Source of the DNA: Fomitopsis serialis
Taxonomy: Eukaryota > Basidiomycota > Agaricomycetes > Polyporales > Fomitopsidaceae
Length of the DNA stretch: 64,000 nt
Assembly (NCBI RefSeq): GCF_022376445.1
Contig: NW_025955055.1
Location: forward strand, 1-64,000
Reading direction: 5' to 3'
Below the pieces are notes generated by a model. That model was given only the letters and a program-made list of their open reading frames with translations, was not told where the DNA came from and did not search any database. Of this stretch, positions 41,498 through 53,984 are shown piece by piece (the first letter of the stretch is position 1; each line of letters opens with the position of its first letter). Position numbers and translations under genes: made by a program.

Positions 41498-42754
41498 CAA
41501 GCTGCACGCACTCGAAAAGCTCAAGACTGGCTCGGAATACCCGCTGAAGGACCATTGGATTTGCGAGAATAAGGAGAGCCAAGAGGGCTGGAGACACTGG
41601 GTTGAGAAAGAGCCGCTGGCAGATACACGAGGGGTGAGCAGGTGATGCAGGACCTCCAAGTACAAAAACAGCCAACACGCACTCACAGAAGCACAGCGAG
41701 CACCTGCCGATGCATATTCTTGATGAGCGCAACCTCAAACTCATCATTCCAGCAGATGAGGGTGCAATGGTGCACAACAAAAAAACTGGTGACCTCGTTC
41801 TAGTTGTTGTCCAGGATTTCTGCAAGGATCCTCAGATTTGCGAATCAGTCAACAAGATGATTACCAAAGATTGTATGCTGAAGCGCGATATCCAGGTGAG
41901 CCATTAATCCTGGATTTTCCTCAGTCACAGCAGGCTCATAACCCTCATTAGAAAGAGGATCTAGGCAAGCTTGTCCTGTCTGGCTATTCTGCAGGGTCCC
42001 GCAATGGAGGGACATGGGATTGGGCGTGCAATGTCAAGGGACCAAAGTGCAGTGACTTGCGATCAATTTCTGCACAGGCACGAGCTCAATGTTTGCTTGG
42101 CATTTGCGCTGAGCTTCAGCAAGATGTGCACCCTACTCCCAGTCGAGGTGCTTGGCAACTACGTGGAGTGGCTCACAGCAATTGGGTTTCCCCGCATGGA
42201 TCACCGCAGGGCAATGGGATCAGGAGCTGAGGGGGATAGCTGGGGCCGGGGAGAGTATTACATCAAGAGAGGCGATGATACAATTACATTCCGGGATGTG
42301 ACACTCGCACCTCCAGCTGGAGTCATGGCCTCCAACTATGCGCGGTGAGTTCAAGTAGCCCTGCTTCTGTGGTGCTATTATTTAATCCCACCTAGGCCAA
42401 TCCACTCGTGAGAGTCACCTGCATAAGTATGGGTACTCTTGGACGACAGGCTGGATGGCTGAGGTCAGCGGACACTTCTACATTGCCTTATATGGGATCA
42501 AGATTGTCCAAGCCGCAAATACCTTCATTGCATGGCAGCCTTGCCAGCTGCATGGCACAAGCTTACTTGGCCTTGGGCCAGGTGGCCTTGGCCGCAGCAG
42601 GAGTGGTAGGCCACCCTTCTTCCAGCAGGGCTTGAGCTTCGTCAGCAGCACACGACTTGCATCGACCTGGCGGAAGTACAAGGCGCAGATGATCACTCAG
42701 GAACAGGCAGCAGAGGAGTATGGAGAAGGGATGGAAGCAGATGTTAACAACTGA
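41498..42754 (+). pseudogene. TET/JBP-like 2-oxoglutarate/Fe(II) dioxygenase gene, 5'-truncated
   Basis: Exons read AKLHALEKLKTGSEYPLKDHW...PLADTRG, then HILDERNLKLIIPADEG...KRDIQ, then GPAMEGHGIGR...NVCLAFALSFSKMCTLLPVE...APPAGVMASNYAR, then ESHLHKYGYSWTTGWMAE...FYIALYGIKIVQAANTFIAWQ, LHGTSLLG and GLSFVSSTRLASTWRKYKAQ. Introns are at about 41634-41696, 41896-41994 and 42345-42395. The last exon matches the C-terminal core of the basidiomycete TET/JBP family (YGYSWTT, then AANT...W, then HGT with the distal iron-binding His). These enzymes oxidise 5-methylcytosine or related bases, and many lie in transposon-rich regions. The exon 3 to 4 join is one base out of frame near 42408. H-L-H stands where an H-x-D would be expected, so activity is doubtful. 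The 5' part is cut off at Helitron D. Confidence 0.6.
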
Positions 42755-42784
42755 ATATAGTTCAATGCTGGAGTAGATACTAAA

Positions 42785-42880
42785 CAATTATGTGGGTGGC
42801 GGTGCAAACAATGATGTGGGTGGTGGCGCGAATAATTATGTGGGTGGCGGGTGCAAACTGTGATAAGTATGGAGTCTAGT
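42785..42880. repeat. About 24-bp minisatellite
   Basis: Three to four units of AATTATGTGGGTGGCGGTGC-like sequence after the TET/JBP-like gene's stop. 42881-43294 holds nothing I recognise. Confidence 0.75.
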
Positions 42881-43294
42881 ATTATGTGGGTGGGTTTATT
42901 TTTGCTATAGATCGTACACCATACAACCCTACCATTTGAGCACAGAACAAAGTGTTTCCCAGCCCATGATGTGCCCCCCAAAATGGCAACCAGTCTTCAA
43001 GAAAATGCACCCGTCACATACCATGTGGTCTACGTTGGAGAAGGTACAAGGTTGAGGGTTGGCAAATGCGGTTGCACAACAATAACACTGCAAGGACAGC
43101 TCAGAGCAGGCACCCTATCAAGAGTGCAAGAACTCACCAGTTGAGTTGTCTGCCAGATCCACAATGCACAGAATTACCACAACTTGATCACTGCCAGTGA
43201 GTCCTCGGGTCAGAGAACAGGTGGATAGTCAAGGCCCTCTGAGGCTGGTAGCAGCAGAACATCATCAATTATTATGATCACTAGCTTCTCTCAA

Positions 43295-43719
43295 AAGTAT
43301 TGGTCTTATGATGGGCCTGAAACACTTCCAGTGGTGCCTGATGTGGCAGTTTCTTCCCACAGGTACAGTCATTTGCCCTCAGCTTATCATGTATAGTTAA
43401 CATTTGTTATGGTCACTTAGCAGACAAATGCTGTGGCTCAGTGCTTTGTCCTGGGGTGAGCAAGAAATGCTTTGAGTGGCGCCCAATATGGCAACTGGTG
43501 AGCATATCATGTGACTGGCAGCCAGGGAGCTCACTGCTGCTAGTGCTCACAATTATAAGCTGCCCCATAGCCCTAGTTAGTAACACATTGTAGTGATAGT
43601 ATACTAATCTGATAGCTCTTCAGTCAGAGAGTATACATTATCATTACTGAGTAACTTGAGTGGCTGGCTGATCCAGAAAATGAAAAATGAAAATACACAT
43701 GTGCCTCTGCAGATGTCAA
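43295..43719 (+). mobile_element. Helitron 5' fragment, E-type
   Basis: Matches copy E from TCTTATGATGG (61634) through GCCTCTGCAGATGTCAA (62097). The left end lacks the terminal TACGATCCCT. It is cut at 43719 by the 3' end of copy C, so copy C inserted into it. Confidence 0.75.
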
Positions 43720-46700
43720 CTTGCTGGGGAGAGGGCCATAGCTGGCAGTATGATCCCTTTGGTTAGATACATGTCAATTTGTGAACAAATTCATTCTGAC
43801 TACATCAGAAGTATATTGTCTATGTGTAGAGTACCGACATATCTTCCACATTTTGCACCATGCATTTGCCATCTTATGGCATAAACATTCAATGTAGCCT
43901 GGCAATTGATTTGATTGTTCCAATATGGTCAGACCCCATGAGCAACATCTCAATTGAGCAAGTAATTGTGTATTCAACTGAGACTTTCTGTTGAGAGAAC
44001 AGTCCTTCTGGATCGGTTTCTTACTTGGTAACTGCCAGGTTAATCCCCAATATTTCCAGAATACTAATGAGCAGTATTACTGGTATGTATTGATAGTACA
44101 AAAAGCAAATCACTTGGAAATGTTGCAAAGGGAGCTCATAGTAAGGAGAGCCTCTAGATCAACTAGAACTCAAGGAAGGGGAATCTGGGGGGTCGGTTAC
44201 AGTAACAATTGCTCAGTTGGGACTTGCCACTGGTGCTGTTGTACAATATGCAGAACTAGCCCTTGATCAGAGAGGAACTCTGATGCAAAAGGATGTTTTT
44301 CAATGGTTTGTTAACCATATTTCTGTAAGTAAAAATCAATTGACAATGGAGGATGAAACCTATATGCAGAGGAGTAGTATTCTGATAAGGAATTCTGAAT
44401 GAAGGCCTGTCCAGAATTGAAGTGTCATATGAGGAATACAATCAAAGATTGACCAGTTTGCTCTCACCATTGATACACATCAGTGAACAGTTACCAGACA
44501 CTGACCAGTAGTACAAAGCCATACTAAGGTATGTTACTCAGCCCATAGTTTTGAGCCAATAGTAATGGGCTTATGTACAATGTGAAGCAATGTACCACCA
44601 TGGTAAGTGCCATCAAGACTGATAGAGTCATGGGCAGGATTGATCATTGACAGATTGAAGGTACATAAGAGTACAGACACAAGTGGTAGATGAGATAAAT
44701 GTTGCTCTTAGGGATGCTACTTTTGTGCATTTCCCAAGTGCACAACCTTTTAGCTGCATAAAATATTTCATAGAATCATACAAGATAGTAGAAGACTCAG
44801 TACACCACTTTCCAAGGCCATTCAAGATGCACAATAAGGCTCAAAAGTAAGGAAAATGCAAGCCATGGGTATAATATATGTGGTAATAATTGCCAATCAT
44901 CAAGCATGTGGTCTGTGAAACATGAGGCACCACATGCATGTTATCCTGAAACACTACTGTAGCCCTATGAAAACTCAAAAATAGTGTACAGCTTGATGAG
45001 CCACTCATAGATTGCCTGCCAGCTGTAATATTATCATCAATAGATAATATATTCTGAGCTAATAGTCACCCAGTAACAGCTTTCAAGCATGTGGTCACAA
45101 GGGATCTAGGGAAAGTAGAAATGTGGTAATAGTCCAGTCAGTACATACACAATCAGGTGCTACAAAGCATAACAATGTGAGAGAAAAAATCACTTGAATC
45201 CACTGAGAAGGCATTGTGAACACCACATTGAAGTCTACTAGAAGGATATAGAATAAAGATAAAAAAGCCCAGCGATGATAACAGTTTATGAATGGTCATG
45301 CTCTCTGGTCATAAGTCTAAAAATCTTTATATCTTCAGACATACTCCCAAGATAATTACCAGTGTCATTTTCTGACTGACTGGTTGTTATTTTGTGTGCA
45401 CATACAATTGTACCATATTTGGATTAGACACCATATTTCTCATATTGACATTACTCTGGCATGGCAGATACCATCCAGGATCAACTGCCAAATTGTGTAC
45501 TGGTCAGCACACTGCCACATATTTCCAATGCTTTTCAAATATCACACATATTCACACTCTGGTCTAATGTGTTATTGTTCCACTTGCCATATGACATGAA
45601 AGGACCCAGCATGAGTAGCTGATATTTTATCATCACATGTGAAAGGAAACAGTTGCAGCAAATGAGAGTACTCCAAAGTCATATTATTGACTGGAGATTT
45701 ATAAAAGGACAGCTTATATTGGCTCATAAGTCCATTGTAGTTCTTCACTGTTGCTTAGTAAGCAATGCAAGTCTATGTTATTTCCAGAGCAACCATGGCT
45801 TCTTCTGAGCCCCATCAGGAAGAAATCACAGCATACACTGCAATATGAGTGCTAGTAGACATTGCACAAACAGACACCATTGTCAATACATTCTATATGA
45901 ACAAGCCAAGAGCTGCCTACTCTATCTCCACATACCAAGGGCCATTGCATGAGAATGAAGTGATGGTAGTGCATACAGAGGTTAGATATGTTCCAGGCAA
46001 AAATCAGATGAAGAGTTAACAATGAAGCATAGCACCATCATACTGTATAATTGGCACTGCTTCATATTGACAAGATTAGTCAAAGACATGTTTATACTAG
46101 ACTGGTATGATAGAGCTGCTGACATCAGGCTTTGTGCATGAACTCTGCATTAGCACATCTGAGATGTACTGTCATGAATGGGCCTACAATAGTCAGCACA
46201 ATATGAAGTCATGGGATCATCTGATTTTCTCTCATTTCCTACCATTTATCTAGCATTGCAGAGACCATCAAAGACTTTGATATCCTATGTGTCATAAGTT
46301 TGCATGTGTGGTGGCCCCACTTTATGACATTGCTAGCCTATAGACTTTCTAGCAACAGTAGTAGATGCACAACACAACTTGTACAATGTCTTTCTATCAC
46401 TTTCTAGGATCAGTACAGTGTCATAAAGCTCTGCGAACACATAATATTGATAGCTATGCCATTCACATGTGAGACAAAGCCAATATTATGAACATACTCA
46501 GCATTAACTGTGGCCTTTGTGCCACAGGTGTTCACCATTTTCTGGATATGCCATTGCCTCCCCAAGGGCTTAGACAGAGACCAATCACTATTTACAGCAA
46601 GCAGTACAAGGTGAGTGGAATCATACAGAATATTCCCTTGTTTTATCCGCATTTTCTGAGCCCAGACACAGCAGGTAATTCAGACTTTCCATTTTGGGAA

Positions 46701-48640
46701 GGTCAACTACCACATATGGCAGGTTTCAGGTCTCATCACACAATCCATAGGCAGTTGGTAAGCATCACAGGAAACACAAACAATGTGAAAGAACCAGTGT
46801 GTACAGAGGCATATGTATTTTCTTTTGCTTTGTGAATGGTGCCATATACAAATGAGTCTATGGGAAGGCATAATATGTACAGCCTCTGACATCATATACA
46901 TGATTGGGAATATTCCCAATTGTTTTTGATTTTTTGTGAGACCATAACACAGCAAATACAGTGTCACTCATGAGCTTGTTGCTTGTATTCAAACTCAGCC
47001 CAACACCTTGGCAGCCTGCCTTTTCAGGGCCTGTTGGAGAGTTGAACAGAACAGAATAGCCTAGGATTCTGTCTGGAGGTGCCAGTCCCTGAGAATTCCA
47101 GGTAATACTGGTGCTTCCAAAATGGACCAAGACTCACTGAAAGAGTGGCTTGTATCAGGCTATGCATGGGAAACTCTGCAGTATCACAGTTTTTCTACCA
47201 TATGGGGGCCTCAATAGTCAACCCAATATGAATCCATAGTACCATCTGATTTTTCTCTGATTTCTCTGCTATGTATCCAGTACTGCAGAGGCCATGCATC
47301 ACCAACTTCCCAAATGGGCAGGGGACTAACCATGTATGGCAGTGTCAGTACTCTGTGCAAAAGAACAAGAATACCTCATCTGGACATCCCTGTCAGTATC
47401 CCAGGAGCACTCAATGAAGAAGCAATATTTTGAGATTGTTTCCCATTTGATGGGGCTCTAGTAAGAGCTCAATTAGTGTGGCTTGAAGCCATCAAAAAAC
47501 TGGGCACGAAGAGCTGAGATTGGAAGATGTAAGCCTGCTACCTGCAGCTTACCCAATACGGTACCATATGTAACATTCAAGTACATACGTGCGGCCTCTC
47601 TGCCTTGAGTGGACAGTCTTGTATCCTCCTCTTGTGTACCTACATATGTACCCATTGTCGCGCCTTCAGACAATACAGCACGGTCCTGTTCTGATTGACC
47701 ACGTGCCTCTTCTCAGTGAAGCTCACTCCAACAGCAAGCTTACAAAAGATTACTGTGAAAGGGAACATTTGTCAGCATTCCAGCCCATGGGAGTGACAGG
47801 CCAGAATTTTGGCCTGTTGACAACTCTGGTTTGGCAATGGGCACTTCAATGAGTGCTCAGTAAGTGATGTAAGTGCAGCCTGTTACTGCAGCAAATCTGA
47901 CTTGTTTTGGGCTCAGAAAAGTCCAGGAAAATCGGATAATATTCCAGGAGATCTGAGGAGCATTTATGAGCATATTCACAAGTAGAGAGGATTGCATAGT
48001 TATTCAGTGCTGGGACATCAACACATACTTGCTATGACAATATTTCTCCATTTGTAGCACTGCTGTGCATGTTTCAGAGACATCAATGTGTTGGACACTA
48101 TACACTTGGCCATAGAGGACATCTGTCATGTGTTTCAGATGCAACAGAACAAATGCATATTCACAGAGTCACTTCTGTTTTATGTCAGCATTTTGCTACT
48201 CATTCAACCACTCTCAAGAAACTATGACAGATACTATGAATGAAGGGCTATGAGGTGAGCTTATTATATTTATCACAGTTGGTTGGAGCTCAGTCAGTGT
48301 ATACCAGTCAAATGCTACCCAATCATGTCTACAGAGGTAGGGGTATTTCTCTGCATTTTGGATTTGATACATGGGCAAGCCATACTGGTCATAGCCTCTG
48401 GGGGTTCCATACTGAATTAATGTCTTACATACAGCAGGTAATACAAGTGAGTCCAATTGCACACAATATTCCCTGGTTTTATCTACATTTTCCGAGCCCA
48501 GACTGAGCAGCTGCATGACAAATTACCATTTGGGGAAGGTTAGCTACCCTTTATGGCAGGTTCCAGATGTCACCAAGACATACAGAATCTATGGACAGTC
48601 TACAGGCATCAAAAGAGTCCCTTTGAAGGTGATGGGTATG
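43720..48640 (-). mobile_element. 5'-truncated, CpG-depleted Helitron, copy C (about 4.9 kb)
   Basis: The 3' terminus CCCCAGCAAG reads on the minus strand at 43720. The body matches copies A and B, in inverse order, from their 3' ends up to about position 20990 of A (CTCAAAAG...CTTTTGAAG). The first 1.5 kb is missing; at 48640 the sequence passes into a GGGTATGGGTA repeat. The palindrome equivalent to hairpin 2 (47796-47830) is decayed. Confidence 0.8.
47523..47755 (-). other. Extra segment inside copy C, possible captured or inserted DNA
   Basis: Between the AAGAGCTGAGATTG sequence and the GTGAAAGGGAACATTTGTCAGC sequence, copy C has about 230 bp absent from A and B. It holds a 66-codon minus-strand frame (MSEGATMGTYVGTQEEDT...) and more CpG than its surroundings. 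Not recognised; possibly an exon or a small insertion. Confidence 0.4.
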
Positions 48641-49686
48641 GGTATACCCATGCTATGCACTACTTGAAGTTGAGTATGAGCTATTTTTGTCTCATCTCAT
48701 CTCATCTTGTCACAGGAAGCAGTCATGAATACCCACAACTGCATGTTGTCTCTCACCACTCACCAGCACTGTCAGCACAATGTCAGAGCATAGTGCCCCC
48801 ACATCCTCCTCACACAATCATCAGGATAGGTACCCTGTGAGGCTAAAGGAGCCTTGTGTTTGTAAACATATTCTGCTTGATCACACAGGATCACTGACAA
48901 TTTGAAGAATGTACATGCAAATCACATGGCAGATCTCAATCCAGGGAAACCTGCAATTGACTCAACTTGGACTTGAAGAGATCAAGCACCACCAGTGACA
49001 GGATATGACTACAGTCATGATCCCACTGTGATGCAGGTGAGTATGAAGTTGACCTACTTAGACTAGTCACTGAGTCACGGGTGTGTAGGGTGCAGTGCAG
49101 AGCCAATGCGACCACTCTGTGGCCCCACACTGAGATGGCCTCACAAATGCATTCAATGTACTCCCCTTCACACAGCAAGAGCCACAACTCAGGGAGTTTG
49201 TGGTTGGTGATCAGGACCCCAACACAGCCACTGAAGAAGGCCAGTTTGCAGCTGCCCCACAGGAACAGTTTGCAGCTGGCACCCCACATGGCCAGTTTGC
49301 AGCCAACCCACACAACCATTTGTGCAGCTGCCATGCAAGGTGAATTTGCAGCTGCCGCTGTACATGACCAGTCAGATCTGGTGTTGTGTCCTGGCATGAC
49401 CATGCACACACTGGCACAGATCAGGGCAGTAATGATTCTCAGCACAGTAGTGTTGGTGCAGATCAGTACTGATCTTCTAGTACAGCATACTACCATCCCT
49501 ACATGATTAGTAGTTGGGGTGGCAAGTGATTTCAGCCTGGGCCCCTCCCATCACAGGTACAATGTGGGCTTAGTTGGGTCATGTTAACTCATGTCAGTTC
49601 AAGGGACATCCTTCAGGCACAAAGGGGGGATCTTGGCACCCTGCAAGACTCCTGGCATCAGGTCAGAACATTGATTCAATCTGAAT
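48641..49686. other. No recognised gene; contains a minisatellite
   Basis: 49225-49365 has about five tandem units of a 25-30 bp repeat with the core CAGTTTGCAGCTGCC. A plus-strand frame at 49081-49506 over the repeat is not credible as a gene. Confidence 0.55.
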
Positions 49687-50040
49687 TATGATCCCTGAGG
49701 TATGAAGGAAACATTCTTATGACTGGAGAGGATGTAACACTTAGCATGGAGCCCAATGTGGCTTTTCCCACAGTGCATGTGACTGTTTGGGCACCAGATA
49801 ACCAAAGGTAAGTAACTGTTGACTAGCTGAGTTTCCAATTTTAGACTCCCAGATGACACGACTTGCACCAACACACCCAAACAAGTGCTGTGGCTGACAA
49901 TTCCCTATGGACTTGGGCCTCCTGTAACATCTAGCTTGGAGCCCAATATGGAAAGTGGTGAACATGGCATGTGACCTACTAAAGATGCACTGGCGGTATA
50001 ATAGTGTATAGTACTGTGGTCTGCGTCTGACAAAAGTATG
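49687..50040 (+). mobile_element. Helitron 5' fragment, copy F
   Basis: Starts TATGATCCCTGAGGTATGAAG (49687) and contains the subterminal palindrome remnant, CTCCCAGATGACACGACTTG and the duplicated subterminal repeat. It ends near 50040 without a family 3' end. Confidence 0.7.
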
Positions 50041-50255
50041 TACAATGTATTGGACCTGCATGATTTTATACTATGCTGCTCATTCGCAACGTGTTCCCGT
50101 CTCCGGTCCTGATTCTCTCAACAATGTGCGCTCAGTGTGGCCGTGGGCGCTTGTTCGTGGGAGCTTTTCAACGTGCTGTGGCAGTCATTTCGCACTCTCA
50201 ACGCTCTTGAAACCACTCTTTAACCATACTCTCTTGACTCATCTCACTCTCCACA

Positions 50256-51312
50256 ATGCCCGCCCTCGTTGACTACCACTTCTACCACATCATCTGGCAT
50301 TACATCCAGCGGTTCAAAGCCATTGCCATCTTCGCTCGATCATGCCCCGAGGACTTGGAGCGCACGATCTCACACGTCACGGTCCTCTGCTTGGACAAGC
50401 ACTTGGAGTCCTTTGGGAAGGTTTTTGATTACGTGAGTACTAACAGTTCCTTGTTGTAAAATGGCCGTTGAATCCTTGGTTGTAGTGTCCAGTGCATCTT
50501 ACGTCGGATTGCCCATGAGGGCTTGCCAAGCGCAGCCGCAGGAGGCAAGGCGGTTGGCATTGAGGGATGCACTGGAGGCGGCGGAGAAGCCCCCGAACTT
50601 CAAGGGATGGCTCTTTCCTGGGGCTATCAAGTCGGCATTTGGGGAGTATTCGTTGCCACCTAGCCTCAGAGGAAATGGACTTGAACGAAGGGTGATAGTG
50701 GTGTTAGTATACGTCAGGGTGCATCTAGTATCTTGACAAATTACCACTCTCTGCATAACTCACAACAAATTATAGGAGGCCACAACTCCTATCTCCCTGC
50801 CTCTGGTCGTCGAGGTAGAGGTGGGTAGGTTGCGGCTCTATTTCCAGCAGCCGATCACCGCCCAGGTCTTCTACGGCCTCTGCTGGTGGAGGAATCTGTC
50901 CCTGCGGTACCGTCCCCAGGTGTTCAATATGTTCAACCTCGAACTCAAAACCTGGAAACGTGTCCCGGCCTCAACTCATCAGGACAACATGATTTATCTT
51001 CCCCTTCCCCTTCGCCACTTTCCCATCTTCAAGCCGTCGTCGATCGTGACCATGCCACATCCCGAGCAGTTTGCGCGCGGCGGTAGGGGTTTCAGGGCTA
51101 TTTGCTTGATGAAGGTCGAGTTCATCCCCCACATCAAGCTCTTGTGGCCGCGTGGCCTGAAACACCCTCCATTGTACATTAAGGCGAAGTGGTCGGTAGG
51201 TCGTGATGATGATGGGATCATCGCGACCTGCCCTGGGTTCAGTGAGGAAGGGCATGAGATCTGGGAGGTTGACCCAGGGCTGGAGGATGCAGATGCGGCT
51301 GCGGCTGCTTGA
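50256..51312 (+). CDS. Unknown intron-containing gene 1 of a tandem pair
   Basis: Exon 1 (ATG 50256) gives a 59-residue start (MPALVDYHFYHIIWHYIQRF...ISHVTVLCLDKH...FDY). A 51-bp intron runs GTGAGT...TTGTAG (50435-50485), and a later intron is near 50708-50776. Exon 2 has FKGWLFPGAIK and exon 3 VEVGRLRLYFQQPITAQVFYGLCWW...YLPLPLRHFPIFK...LKHPPLYIKAKWSV, ending DADAAAAA at 51312. I do not recognise the family; its paralogue follows at 51695. Exon 2 seems to need one frame adjustment near 50515, so this copy may be a pseudogene. The upstream 50090-50250 shares GCTGTGG-AGTCATTTC-like words with the upstream part of gene 2, so promoter and gene were duplicated together. Confidence 0.5.
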
Positions 51313-51694
51313 GTGGTGGGACCGTGTGCGTGTAGAGTATAGTAACAAATTTACCTTGTACAATGTAGACTGAGCCTGGAACAACGTGTACTACTCTGCG
51401 TCAAATATCTATTCAGCTTACCGTGACTTGGGAAACCTTCAGACAGTGATATCTGAGTGACTACCAAAGTATGTATCCATTTCTATTCACTCTACTCGTC
51501 ATTTTGTGTAGCTACCTGCGACTTCGCGCTGTATGGCGTGCTCGGTGCGGCACCTGTGGCTGAGTGCCTATTCGTGGGACTTTAATTTCGAACGCTCTGT
51601 GGCCGTCATTCCATGCTCTTCAACCTCTAAACGCTATCTTTGACTACTCAAACACGACTTCTTTCTCAACTCTGTTCTCACCTCGCTACTCGAC

Positions 51695-52775
51695 ATGGCT
51701 TCCTACGACAAACGTGTCTTCTTCTTCGCCTCCAAGATAGTCCTTTCCAACTTGAGCATTATCTCACGCAGCCCCGTCTGCCCCCACCGCAAGATGATCA
51801 AGCACATCACCGTTCTCTGCCTGGAGGGCGAACACTTTGGCATTCTTTTTGACTATGTGCGTATAATCCTCGTCTTCTGTATTCAGGTTACACTAATATT
51901 CCTTTCAAGTGTCCAATATTCCCGTCGTCACAGTGCCCAACACTGGTGTCGTACTGGCTTCAGCCGGTGATGCAACAGCGGGAGGCCCTGCTGGACGTGT
52001 TGACAGAGCTCGAGGACCCTCCGACACTGGAGGGCTGGCTCTTCCCGGGGGCCATCAAGGACTTCTACCACCCGCTGACGATACCAGAGTTGTTGAAGGC
52101 CGACGATGAGGGGAAGGAGAAGGAATTGAGGGTGGTGGAGGTGCTGGTGTTCACTGGGTACGTTCGATATTTCTGCATTCTCTACGCTTATCTAACTGGT
52201 AGCGCTATGGGACGCACTATAGGACAATGCTTGCCCATGTCCCTGCCCCTCATTTCTGAGGTGACTGGGAACATGCTGACGCTGAAGTTCTGTCAGCCCA
52301 TCACCGCCCAGGTGTTCCCTGAGCTTCCGTGGCACAGGGAACGCCAACACCGTCAGGACGACCCGCCGGCCAAATTCGAGTACTACACCTCAACAGCAGG
52401 TCGTGGGTTCAGGCCCTGGCAACCACCTGGAAAGCCGGCCGCATCAGAATCCCTCTCCCCCTCCGCCAGCTCCCCGTCTTCAAGTGCACGGATGTGCTAG
52501 TTACACGGAAGGAGGCCGAAGACTATTCCCTCGGGCTCCTGCCTCTACCGCCTCTCTGCTCGATGCTGGCGAACTTCTCGCCGCATCTTGAGTTCCTGCG
52601 CCCGACGGACCTCAAGTACCCGCGGACCTACTCCGACACGCAGTGGACCATCGACAAAGAACAAGTCGTGACGTGTCCCAGCATCTGGGACGAGGACACT
52701 ACCGCTGCTGGCTCGGAGACGGGGGAAGGCGGCGGCGAGTCAGAGGGGAAGAACGGCAACAGTTTGGAGGAGTGA
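51695..52775 (+). CDS. Unknown intron-containing gene 2 of a tandem pair
   Basis: Paralogue of the preceding gene, about 1.44 kb further on. Exon 1 is MASYDKRVFFFASKIVL...IKHITVLCLEGEHFGILFDY. The intron is 51858-51909 (GTGCGT...TTTCAAG). Exon 2 is CPIFPSSQCPTLVSYW...PPTLEGWLFPGAIKDFYHPL...VVEVLVF, with another intron near 52158-52223. Exon 3 is LPLISEVTGNMLTLKFCQPITAQVFPELPW, which needs a one-base shift near 52335 to continue as LNSRSWVQALATTWKAGRIRIPLPLRQLPVFKCTDV...LKYPRTYSDTQWTI. It ends with an acidic tail at 52775. Family unknown. Conservation of the exon structure and of WLFPGAIK, QPITAQVF and LPLR motifs between the two copies shows that this was a real protein. Confidence 0.5.
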
Positions 52776-53098
52776 GAAGGGGCGGCGGATGCTTGTGTAA
52801 CGTTGTGACTGGTTGTATTGTGCAGACATGTAGTGTTCCAGGTCTCAAAAGTCATGTACAATGTACTATAATGAGGCACATAAAATGTACACTCTTCACA
52901 GTGCTTGAAAATGTGGTGGAAATCCCATAGCTTGAGACGAGTGTGCTTGTGAAGCGTAGTGAACGGTTGAGACGTACAATCAATTATTATGTGCTTATAG
53001 TAGCTACTGAAGCAGATATGTAGTTTTAGTGGTGTCAAGAACTGCAGAATGGATGTATTGACATATGTAGACCGCATGCAGAGCTGCTCAACCGAGTT

Positions 53099-53699
53099 TT
53101 GTCAGTCATAAACCGCTCTTTGTTGCTCATATCCCAGTTCATGCTAATTGGGAAAAATCCCAAACCATTTGGCGCCAAAAGTGTTTTTCCTGATGTGGTC
53201 CTCGGGCTATCAGAGGAGGAGCAACTCAAGTATCAGTGTCTCAGCAAAGAGGACCTCAATGTCACCACCCACCACCATCACCAAACCAAACAAGCCTGGC
53301 CAGAGGCACAAATTGACGTCATGGGTCTGGAATATCGATGTCGGAGGAGATCTCGACAGGAATGATACACTCTCAATCAGTGAGCAGTACACTCCATGTG
53401 TGGCCGCCATATGTCTCACCAGTATTATAGTTCACCGAATTCACTGGTTCCACGCACACTCCAAGGTTGATCGCCTCAAAGAAGAGGCCGGCATCTTACG
53501 CTGGGAACTTGATTCGGTGGGGAGGTATTTCTCTCACCACGCCGAGATGTGGAGGGACCGGGCTATCCAGCACCCAGGCAATGATTATGCAGGGTTCGCT
53601 CCGTACTGCTGGAAGTGTGCCGCAATGTACGACCATTTATACCGAGATGCTCAGCAGACGTATAGGGATGTTTATGCTGACCCGAACATTTTTACATAG
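53099..53699 (+). pseudogene. Possible KDZ-type transposase C-terminal fragment
   Basis: The frame 53148-53699 ends KVDRLKEEAGILRWELDSV, GRYFSHHAEMWRDRA, then GFAPYCWKCAAMYDHLYRDAQQTY. A helical stretch with E-E-x-x-x-L-x-x-E-x-x, then W-R, then a Y..K.AAMY..L pattern, resembles the C-terminal tail of KDZ (Kyakuja-Dileera-Zisupton) transposases of mushrooms. The upstream frame (53099-53365) overlaps in another phase and suggests a frame change. No catalytic motif is present. The match is by general pattern only. Confidence 0.3.
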
Positions 53700-53984
53700 T
53701 GAGACCGGCAGTGTATGTTAAGGAATATATTGAACTTTGGCTGAATTGAGGACTGTATGTTGCAACCATGGCCTGCCGAGCAGCACACTCAAGCTTCTGG
53801 CCGACCATGGTGCTGAAGGGTTGCCTGGAAGACAACACCGAGTACATACACCGAGGAGATTTAGTAAGCTACCCCAAGAAGCCCAACCCTGGCCCATAAT
53901 GTCTCAATGGCATTGACCACAACACATACTCTCGCCCTCCTTGTCTCTTCATGTGCAAAACCTCTCCGCCCGAGCACACCGCAG

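Noticed and set aside
42785..42880. Regularly spaced repeats considered as a CRISPR-like array
   Set aside because: Contiguous about 24-bp minisatellite without spacers, in a eukaryotic genome.
49081..49506. 141-codon frame 48 kb into the window
   Set aside because: It spans a minisatellite (CAGTTTGCAGCTG units), which explains its openness and repeats.
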